28,392 nt of DNA from Apostichopus californicus (Eukaryota > Echinodermata > Holothuroidea > Aspidochirotida > Stichopodidae): NCBI GenBank assembly GCA_020650975.1, contig JAIPMN010003365.1, forward strand, positions 2,169 to 30,560, given 5' to 3'. Shown piece by piece: positions 19,963-28,392 of this stretch. How positions within the stretch are numbered: the stretch's first letter is position 1; each line of letters opens with the position of its first letter. The position numbers and the translations under genes are program-made. Below the pieces are notes generated by a model. It searched no databases and was not told where the DNA came from. It worked only from the letters and a program-made list of their open reading frames with translations.

Positions 19963-22900
19963 TTTCTAGCGGTAAATTGATGTTCAATGCATTCGTTTCT
20001 ACCCGAGCATGCAGACCTGTCGGGACGACGTACTCTATATATGTACTGTAGTGATGATGATGGATCAGCCATGACCACAAATGTCACTTTTTCCAGTATT
20101 TGGAGATATATTACTTGGATATTCTGGTGGCCTTCAGGAATTTTGTCTCAAAAATGTGGGGATGTGGAGGAGGAGGATTTCGGGGTGTACGCATGAAATA
20201 AGTCCAGATTGGATGGATATTGAAACATGTTATTGTCTGACAGATTTAATTATCAGGGTAGTTTCTTTCCTTTATTCCTTTTGTTCTGTTGTTAATGTTT
20301 TTAAATGTTGTTAATGTTATGCACATAACAGTACCGGTATCATTTGTATCCACCGTATGTCAGACAATGGTTTGTTAATCCATAAAAATGCTACATGAAA
20401 CACTTCCTGGGTGTAAAGTAACCCCCCCCCCAAAAAAAAAAATAGATAAAAAAAATAAGCATGTCAAGGAACTTGTCAAAAGTGCACAAAAGGGTTTATA
20501 TATTTCTTTTTTTTATATTTGTAAGTGATATTGATATGATATGTTTTCTCTCAAAACAGTTTGATCAATAGGTTACAATAATAGCGTCATCACTATAATG
20601 TCTTTAGGGGGTACGAGTAGCAATGATGGACATAAACAAACAGACAGTAAAAAACAACGACGTTGCTTAATAGATCATAGAGATAAATTAATTCAAATGT
20701 TGACGAGATCTAACTCCGACTAATTTGATAATTATGTATAATAACCTGAAATTTGGACATTTTGGGCAAGTTTTGCCACCTCCGATCATTCACCTTGGAA
20801 GTTTGATGTATGCAAGTGTGTACAGTAGCTACAGTAGCTATGTGGTTCCTTCTGTTTCGATCTAGAGACAAAGGTAGGCTAACAAAATATAGGTAAAAGA
20901 AAAGCTGGTATTTCTGGTGGGTCCGACTTGTACCCACTAAACGCATGTTAAATTCACAATCGCAACAACTGCATCCGTAGGTTTTTGTTTTCTATAGTAA
21001 AACAAGACAAAATTCCACTTGAAAAAAGTATTTCAATGGTGCGTGTTTGACCAGATTTCATCCTAGACATTTTGCCACGAATAATATTTACACTAGAGAA
21101 TTTGTATTAAAGTTTAAAAAAAACAGTTTTCGTACCATACAGCTACAGTATATACCAATGGTTTGTATGGGATATGTTAAGGTTATGAGACAATAACGGG
21201 GAATAATATTACAGTGTAGCAATTTTAAAGGCTCTTGATTTTGTCTCTCATAAAACATATGGTTCCTGTGTACAATAAATTACTATATACATCTTTATAC
21301 TAGCATAGCAATATTGTCCATTACACATAGCATTTTGGAAATGATACTGTATCAATTATTGAGTATAGGGATTGCCTATTTACAACCCCTACATATATAT
21401 GGTGGTACATGGTAAACTTTGCATGTCCCCAAGTGCACATACAGTACTACAGTATGTTATACACATGTAGCTGCATTGATAGACATTGTTGCGGTTTAAA
21501 AAAGTCAAATTGTAACCACTTTTTCAATAGCAATTTTAATCTACAAAGCCTTAACGGAAATGTCCACAATTGTCGCAGTGATACAAAGATCAATTTTGTT
21601 CATTTTGAGACTCTTTGAGACGATTATTCCACCCATTTATCGGAATTGTACAGTAAGCTTCATTTCATGCACGATGTTAGGGAAATATATTCCTAGCTTC
21701 AAGCAGTTTGACTCATGACATTAAAATTATAGATCTTTCTATTTTGGGTGGAATCGGTTCAAACGATCGATGAAGTCACGTAGCCGAAGGATGGAACTAA
21801 ACCACTGAGCCAAATCAGCGAGATCAACATTAACGCTAACATTCCAAAGAACATTAATTATGTTACTACGGTGGATTTACCATCACACATGGATCATAGT
21901 TCTGGTGGTTGTACACTGTATGTTAATGTAGCGACAGACTTGAGTATTGCATGTGTAGGTATATTAGTACTCATAACAGATTTGCTAGTAGATCCATATG
22001 TTATATTGATTTGGCATTATTAAATATTCTTACACATGTTCATCGTTTTGTTTTTGCATAATAATGCAAGCCTTCGTCAATAATCGTCAGTTAATTGACA
22101 CAGGAGTCATGCATACCGTAGCATTGTATTCTCAAATGGAAAGTGGAATAATATCATTTGCACATATCATTTGTGGCATATGTACAGTGGTTCTTATTAT
22201 TGTTTTCAGTCTGTGTGAACATTGCAGAAACGATGGCTTCTAATTTGATACTGTAACATATGTGTCTCAATGGATATATCCAGTTGGATATGTATGTGTC
22301 CTGATAAACACTGTTTATCACTGTAAAGACATTGTTATGTGTTTATAAAGTATTTCCTTTTCAACCAAACATCGACAACAGTATCATCCCCATGCATACA
22401 AAATATATTTTACAACTTTGTAGTGTGTAGGTAACCTTTATGAAATTTGCTTCATATTTACTAATGTTGCATGACTACCACCTGTTTTTTGGTAGGTTTT
22501 TGTATGTTTTTTTGTATAATATCAAAAACATGTCACACGGTTGGACCCCATATTTCTAGAATGACCTATGACATGAACAGTAGTGGTTTATCTCTTTAAT
22601 ATGTACACACCTGATAAAACTATTTGAAATGTTGTCAAATTTTGTCAATATCTGTCTGCATTCCATCATTTTGTGTGAAAATTTGTGACATAAGGATCAA
22701 ACTGTCTAGTGGGTAGGAACCTGTAGGGTGTCCTTTGTGCAACACTGCATTGTACCATTGGAATGTAAAAAAATAACACAATCCTAATAGTGGTACTACT
22801 GTAGTATTTTCTTGTGTGTAGATGATAATTACTATTTTTATTAAAAGTAAAAAGTTCTGAAATGATTTTTTTAAAGTGCAATTTGCAAACCTTGTGTAAC

Positions 22901-23400
22901 TTCCATAATTAGAAATATGCATGTCTTCCACTCAATATTACTACAGTACAAGTTTGATGTCAAATGCTATTTTTTATTTTATTTTTTGTGTGTAATCCTT
23001 CAAGTAACACTCTGCAAGGTAACTGCTTTCGTGCTCATATTCCGGTTTGTAGCGAAAGATTGTGACATTTTTGTGTCTTAAAGTAATGGTGATGAATATA
23101 AAATCATGACTAAAACTTTGTACATTCAAATATTAAAACAAACTGTTTTGTTTAACTCATTTATAATATTGGTGCTTTAATCTAACTATTTTCCTTTTTG
23201 CTTGTATTGCTATAACATTTAATGCTTTCTGCTGTATCGTCGTACATCCTTCTGATGTCTTAAGAGGCGATAATGCATATCCTGACAACAAGAAATCACT
23301 GTAGCTGTGTCGTAATGTTTACAGAGGTGTTTGTTGTAGACGACCTGCTCTCAATAAAGATCTTGTTAGACTGGTTTGGTCTGTTTATTTGAAATCTACT
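19963..23400 (+). other. LC3C-like 3' UTR candidate region
   Basis: No protein-like open frame. The sequence is AT-rich with scattered TACAGTA motifs and an AC-type homopolymer junction at 20422 onward (ten C then a run of A). If the signal at 23353 is used, this region would be a 3.4 kb 3' UTR. Confidence 0.4.
23353..23358 (+). terminator. Candidate LC3C-like poly(A) signal AATAAA
   Basis: AATAAA followed by AGATCTTGTTAG and a G/T-rich stretch (TGGTTTGGTCTGTTT), the classic layout of a cleavage site with a GU-rich downstream element. It is the best-formed plus-strand signal after the LC3C stop; others occur nearer (for example AATAAA near 19603) with poorer downstream context. Confidence 0.45.
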
Positions 23401-23520
23401 CTGCAAATAACGTTGTGTGTAATGTAACTTTATCTGGTGTTTGTGTTCCCTTAATCCTTAACTGGACAGGACAATTTGTTTTTCCATGAATTTGATATTT
23501 AAGTGTTGATATGGTACCTG

Positions 23521-23570
23521 GTATGTGGTCATTTGTGGTCGTATGTGGTCGTATGTGGTTGTATGTGGTC
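23521..23570 (+). repeat. Five tandem 10-bp units (GTATGTGGTC)
   Basis: GTATGTGGTC, ATTTGTGGTC, GTATGTGGTC, GTATGTGGTT, GTATGTGGTC in perfect register over 50 bp. Confidence 0.9.
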
Positions 23571-26500
23571 GTTTCTCTTTGCAAATGCAAGAGGGAGGGA
23601 TCAAGTGTGTCCAGATATATCCAAACATTGTTTTTGTGAGCCTAGGGGGGGAAGGGTAAGGAGGGGGTCAGTTTAAGTCCAGTCGCAGACATTGTCACAG
23701 TTATTTATGGAAGACACTACTATTCAAGTACTTTCATCTCCTACTGTAGTAATGGTTGTTCAATAATAACTCTATATTTGTCAGATAATTTTCAAAAAAT
23801 GATCTTTTCTTGATGACCTAGATAAATCTTCATACATCTGTTACTTGTGTGATCATTGTAGAATATAGTTTCTTCATTGGACTGGCAAGCTAACTGCGTT
23901 CAAGACTATTTTGCAGACACAGTAATGAAAGGTGAACATATTTCTTTTTACTAGCTCTTCCACAAGTAACAGTGACTGACTGTAGGTGGCTTTACTACAT
24001 AGGAAGTGATGTCAAAAAGCAAAACTGTCATAGACCATTCCAGTAAATTTATATCATGAATTATAGGGAGGAATTGCACAGAATCCAGCAGTACAATTTC
24101 CTGCCAGTTTCCTACTAATTCAACACTCACAGTCTGGTGGGTGTGTAGGCGTTTTTTTGGTAGGCGTTATTTTATCGTGAGAAAGAATCATCACAGGGCT
24201 TTTCCTGTTATGCTGGTACTTTTAAAGCAATATGTTATAAAAAAGTTTAAAAAAAGGAAATTCGTTCTTTGACAGTGGAAAGTGGGTTTCCTTTTGTAGA
24301 AAAGAGTCACTTCAATGGTATTGGCAGCAGAATCCAAAATGTACTGATTGTGTTAAAAATTTAAGTGTAGTAGACCTAAGATTGGATTGGTGAGGGGAGG
24401 GGGAGGGTAAGGATGGAGTTAGGTTGATGTTAATGAAAAATGAATGTACAACAAAACAAGCCAACTAAACTCTACTTGGACTGTGGTATCCATTGGTTGA
24501 CAGGATATATTGAATATGGGTGCAGGCATTTTGAAAAATCACAGCCTGATGGTGAATTGTGTACATTCATTACTACAGTACATTCCAGCAACATTTGTCC
24601 ATGCTGTTTATCCAAGTTGTTTATCCAACATTTTTTTTTGTGCCACAGATTTTAATACGACGTCCCGTTTATTATCCTACTTTTCTATTCCTCCTTCAGT
24701 ACAGAGCTCGCCTGGTAGCAAAAAAAATCTTCCCTGCAAAATATAATATCACACAGTTAATCAAAAAATTTCAGATTTGATGACATCTGATGCATGAATA
24801 AAGAACCTCATTCTGTGTGTGTAATTTTTTTGCCTGTATGTGCTGAGATTTATGTCATTTTCAATCCCAACTTTCGTTTTCATCCAATAAATGTCCACCT
24901 TCAACTCCAGTATATAAATTGCAGGTTGATAAAACGACGCAGACTTAGTCATACCAGCATCTCCTTTGACTTATCTTCTTCCCCATAATCAGTTGAAATT
25001 ATTGAATATACTGGCATTGCTATTGTCTTTGAGCAATACTGCAACAGAAATCTCACATTTTAATGTACTGTACTAAATAGTCACTGGTAGACTCTGCCAA
25101 AGAGATAAAGCACAAAATTTTGTTTTCTTAATGACTCATTCACTTTTAAACCTTTTCCACTCTCTCCCCCGGTGTTTTTTTTATCTATTGTTTTATTTTC
25201 TGTGTTTTTCTTTCTGTTCCTCAATTTAACCTGTTATCCTTCAAATAGACCTCTCCTTCCTTTCTTACGATTAGATTTTGACTCAAGGGTTACAATTGGT
25301 GAAATTAAGTTTTCATCAAATTCTTGTCATGTTGACCAATTAGTAAGTTGTCAAAGATTTACTTGAAAATATTCTTCTATGTATTCTTCTAACTTTCATA
25401 TTTTTGCACCGTTTTTTTGTAGTTTATATGTGTAGTTGTGAATGTACCTCAGAATGTTAGCATTTGGGTCGCTTGTCTAGCTTCATTTGACCGGGGGGGG
25501 GGGGTGGGGATGGTTACAAGTAATTGTGTGTTCTGTATTAAATCGTAAGCCTCATTAGTAAGGTGTGAAGTGTAGAGCATAAAAATATCTTCATATGTCC
25601 TCTTAATTTGGGGTGGGGGGGGGGGTGGGAGAGGGAGACACAGTTATAGTGTAGTAATACCGTCAAATGTGCTTCATTGATTGCTCTATGGGTTAAAATG
25701 TTTTCAGTATAATCAATATTTGATATTTAGGGATGTCTGGGCATAAAATTAAGGTTGCAGATTTTGCAGATTATTATCATGATCTTTCTTCTGTCAATGC
25801 AGGTTGCATTATAATACCAGTTATGGTGCTTGAATTAAACATCAGTTTAATTCAACTGTAATCACACAGATTTCGTTTGAGATATGTGTGTATAAGATAT
25901 GTTTAATATATGTTGACAGTGCAATACAAATTTGCAAAAGGAAAATGGTGTTAGATGTTGCCCTTGGTTACCGAGCTGTTAATTATGCTGATCTTGATCA
26001 ATGAGGACACATTTCATCGCAAACATTAACATATTCAAATCTATCTGTATATAGATGGGGAGACAACCAGTGATTTTGTTGGATATCAGATTATTCCACT
26101 CTGACAATTAAGTTCTGCCTCCATTTATTCCTTAGGGGTACAAGGAGGGTACAAGCCTACAAGGAGGGTACAAAGAGTCCAAATCAAATTATTGACTTCA
26201 TTCAGTAGTTGGGAAGTTTACAGGAAGTCTTAAACATAAAGGAATATGATCAAGTCAGAAAATTGTCAAGGGTAACATTTGGATGAATTTATGTCTGAGT
26301 TGATTAAAGTCTTCTTTTTTCTTTATTGTGAGTAGCATTTTGATTATGGTGAAATGTAAATTAATTCAATAGCCAAAAAAAAAAATAAAATGCATGCTCA
26401 AATTATGACATTAGTTTGGGTTTTTGTTATTGTTGTTGTTATGCTAAGATAAACTGCAATGTGCACTTGATCAATGGTGATAAGTTTCATGTATATATGT

Positions 26501-26580
26501 AAAATTAGTCTTATTTTTCAGATTATTATTGGTGGAGGCGTGTTTATTTTAATATGTGATGCTCTGAGGGGTGGCTGATA
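23571..26580. other. No gene recognised; low-complexity and oligo-G tracts
   Basis: AT-rich sequence with G runs at about 23645, 25493-25504 and 25615-25625, and a short duplication ACAAGGAGGGTACAA near 26140-26175. Overlapping plus-strand open frames near 24440-24780 look like composition artefacts. It could be an extended LC3C 3' UTR or intergenic. Confidence 0.5.
25493..25504 (+). repeat. Oligo-G run (12 G)
   Basis: Twelve consecutive G followed by TGGGGATGG; a second run of 11 G lies at 25615-25625. Confidence 0.85.
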
Positions 26581-26586
26581 AATAAA
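26581..26586 (+). terminator. Plus-strand AATAAA facing the minus-strand gene
   Basis: GATAAATAAAG followed about 20-50 bp later by T/GT-rich sequence (TTGAGTCTTCTCTTTTTATT). It could be the distal end of an LC3C transcript; only 36 bp separate it from a minus-strand signal. Confidence 0.35.
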
Positions 26587-26621
26587 GAAAATTTTATATC
26601 ACAGAAATTGAGTCTTCTCTT

Positions 26622-26627
26622 TTTATT
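26622..26627 (-). terminator. Candidate poly(A) signal of minus-strand gene
   Basis: TTTATT on plus, AATAAA on minus, about 500 bp downstream of the stop codon at 27123. It is a plausible end for the unidentified minus-strand gene. Confidence 0.4.
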
Positions 26628-26837
26628 TTGCAAAAACAAATCAATATACAGTAAGCACTACAGGAAGGAATTACATGAATTACATGAAAGAATTAATGCA
26701 AAGATAAACGCTTGATTTAACAGATGCTGAGTACACCGATGGTATTCTCCCAATGAGGGTTACGGTTAGGACAACAAAACAGGGCCAAAATTGATCACAA
26801 CTTAATGTTGCTCATGACCAGGAATATCAATTGAATT

Positions 26838-26953
26838 TCTTGCCAGTTACTTGAAATTCCTTGCTGTCACCTAAGGTTCCTAAAGTCAACCTGATGGCTC
26901 TTGAAATCACCTGATGTCCCTTGAAAGTCACTTGCCATCCCTTACTTTCACCT
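26838..26953 (-). repeat. Degenerate short repeats in 3' UTR region of minus-strand gene
   Basis: Variants of CTTGAAAGTCACCTGATGTC recur about five times with a period near 20-24 bp. Divergence is high. It probably lies in the 3' UTR of the gene ending at 27123. Confidence 0.55.
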
Positions 26954-27022
26954 ATAAATACTATAAATACTAAAAGGTACACTGCAGTTGCTTCAATTCC
27001 TCCTCTGTTCTTTTTATATCCA

Positions 27023-27090
27023 CATGTAGATCAGGTGACCATGTAGATCAGGTGACCCATGGTGGTGACCAGGCATGTAGATCAGGTGAT
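27023..27090. repeat. 17-bp repeat, two exact tandem copies plus a third nearby
   Basis: CATGTAGATCAGGTGAC at 27023-27039 and 27040-27056 exactly in tandem, with a third copy (last base T) at 27074-27090. It sits just after the stop codon of the minus-strand gene. Confidence 0.9.
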
Positions 27091-27122
27091 CAGCTGATAT
27101 TACTGACACATCACTGATAGTC

Positions 27123-27496
27123 TCATATCATGGGGGATTCCCCTTCACTCTCGGAAGCGCTCCAGTCAATTTTCTCTTCCCCGTCCTCACCGGTAGAAGG
27201 CAATGTGATGGAAACGGCTTTCGGTTTTCGAGCATCCCGTCTCGGTTTGGTAGCGTTTACCTCCAGTGAATCTTCCGTCATCGTCGTACCAAATGTGGTA
27301 CCCATTGCTCCAGTGTGTTGTAAGGTACTACCATGTCCCCCTAATGTACCCATGACAGGGAGCTGGCCTCCATCGGACTCGCTGAACGTCCGACTCAAAT
27401 ATCCGGACTGTAAGAGGGCCTCCATGTTGATAGCATCTGGAGTTAGTGTCCTGGTACGCAAATCACCGTCAGACAGGGCATGGGAACCATAAAGAT
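27123..27496 (-). CDS. Last coding exon of an unidentified gene (C-terminal tail)
   Basis: Minus-strand acceptor CATTTCATGTTTTCAG ends at 27497; the exon starts with two bases of a split codon and runs 124 full codons to TGA at 27125-27123. The peptide is polar and probably disordered: LYGSHALSDGDLRTRTLTPD, an amphipathic-looking NMEALLQSGYLSRTF, a Gly/Thr-rich middle (GTLGGHG, GAMGTTFGTTM), a basic patch KPRRDARKPK, and an acidic Ser/Glu end DWSASESEGESPMI. GC content and codon regularity exceed the flanks, supporting real coding. I do not recognise the family. A tail of this kind could belong to a membrane or signalling protein, but that is a guess. No earlier exon was recognised up to the right edge. 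The opposite-strand frame over the same bases is its shadow. Confidence 0.65.
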
Positions 27497-28392
27497 CTGA
27501 AAACATGAAATGCAAAACGATGAAGATCACAAACTCAAAATGGAAAAGATAAAGAGACGGTTTACTATAATTAGGAATTGACAGAGTAAAACAAATTCAA
27601 GGTCACAAAAAGGTCGATGTTGCATTCATTTGCTTTAATATCTATCATGGTGCATCCATGTAGTTATCACAGAGAAAGTGCATAACCTTTCCTTGTACAG
27701 TGCTATGTGCACCAATGTTTTACGATGTAAACACATACGGTTCACCATGGTGAAGCACATAATGTTTCACACCCAGCATAATTTACATGACACAATTTAG
27801 ATGCTACATTGTATAGTATACAAATAATGAATGGTTATGAGTGCAATAGTGCAAATATTTTATTCGTTGAAAGATGGAATGTTCTATTCAACGAGGCGCA
27901 GCTGAGTTGAATGGAACAAATTACATCTTTCAACGAATGACATATTTGCACTATTGCACGAAGGGAAACCATTTCATTATTTGTTTTATACAACACATTT
28001 GGATATAATTGGATGTAAAATGCACTCATTCAACAGATTGTTTTGAACAGACAGGTTTCTCTGCTCTCTTACCATTGAAAAAAGTGCTATCAAAAAAGTA
28101 TAACCCATGGTTCTATTTCATAGAGTGCAATAGAGCGGATTTTGCATGCAATCGACGAGCAATTGACCAATCAAATGGCCGGAATATAATTAGGTGTTGT
28201 ATAATAGCTATAAGTTTAAAGCAGGTAATGTGCTTACAACCTGTTTGGCTTGAACAAGAAATATATTGTCAAATGAGTGAAAATGTGAAGAGGTGGGGGG
28301 GGGGAGTATGTTAGGGTGGAATTGTTTTATAATGAATGTCGCCAACTGATGTCGGTTATCTCTACCTTCAAATCAATAAATGTAGTAAAACT
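27497..28392 (-). other. Last intron of the minus-strand gene (partial)
   Basis: AT-rich, holds the large palindrome and an oligo-G run near 28295-28304. No further exon was recognised. Confidence 0.5.
27776..28023. repeat. Large near-palindrome, foldback/MITE-like element
   Basis: The inner arms 27841-27892 and 27906-27959 are near-perfect inverted copies (GTGCAATAGTGCAAATAT, TTCGTTGAAAGATG) around a 13 bp spacer at 27893-27905. Similarity continues outward with small indels (CAAATAATGAATGG against CCATTTCATTATTTG, then TTGTATA/TATACAA, then GCATAATTTACAT against ATGTAAAATGC). No open frame is present. Target-site duplications could not be set with confidence. Confidence 0.85.

Noticed and set aside
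24440..24780. Three overlapping plus-strand frames
   Set aside because: All three frames are open together, no splice or family evidence, sequence like surrounding non-coding DNA.
27130..27492. 120-codon plus-strand open frame opposite the minus-strand terminal exon
   Set aside because: The minus frame has a splice acceptor, stop and polar tail composition; the plus frame reads like its complement (Ser/Pro/Val-rich) with no gene context.

Overview
This is AT-rich, intron-bearing animal nuclear DNA. Multi-exon genes with GT/AG introns, AATAAA poly(A) signals, decayed transposon pieces and many simple repeats rule out a bacterial or phage origin. The two identifiable genes, TAF6L and an LC3C-type ATG8, together with the overall texture (introns of about 0.3-0.9 kb plus one of 8.2 kb, many GTACAGTA motifs, long oligo-G runs), suggest an invertebrate deuterostome such as an echinoderm or hemichordate. 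The lineage call is inference; the gene calls rest on protein similarity recalled from the families.

Layout: (1) 545-6550, plus strand: nine 3'-terminal coding exons of TAF6L, the histone-fold/HEAT subunit of SAGA/PCAF-type acetyltransferase complexes. Only the first part of the histone fold lies beyond the left edge. The reading frame is intact through every splice junction (561 visible residues). (2) 6578-7205: right after the TAF6L stop, a degenerate minisatellite of about 28 units of 18-25 bp, probably inside the 3' UTR, with an AATAAA at 7389. (3) About 7400-9558: intergenic and presumed promoter region. (4) 9559-19962, plus strand: a complete four-exon LC3C-like ATG8 gene (132 aa). Its second intron (8.2 kb) holds a 5'-truncated, frame-disrupted LINE reverse-transcriptase remnant (11261-12230), an antisense fossil THAP domain (12345-12530), a four-copy tandem repeat of about 110-123 bp (16450-16940) and many TACTGTACAGTA-like motifs. 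(5) 19963 to about 26600: 3' flank and possible long 3' UTR of LC3C, with a good poly(A) signal at 23353 and another at 26581. (6) 27123-27496, minus strand: the last coding exon of an unidentified gene that converges on LC3C. Its likely poly(A) signal (26627-26622) faces the plus-strand signal at 26581. (7) 27776-28023: a 248 bp near-palindrome (foldback or MITE-like) in the last intron of that minus-strand gene.

No operon or multi-gene system is visible. TAF6L acts in the nucleus in transcription and LC3C acts on autophagic membranes in the cytoplasm; their adjacency is probably incidental. The most notable points are an N-terminal MGSDSSK sequence on the LC3C-like protein that fits an N-myristoylation signal, the decayed THAP domain whose start codon reads CTG, the minisatellite abutting the TAF6L stop codon, and the large palindrome at the right end.
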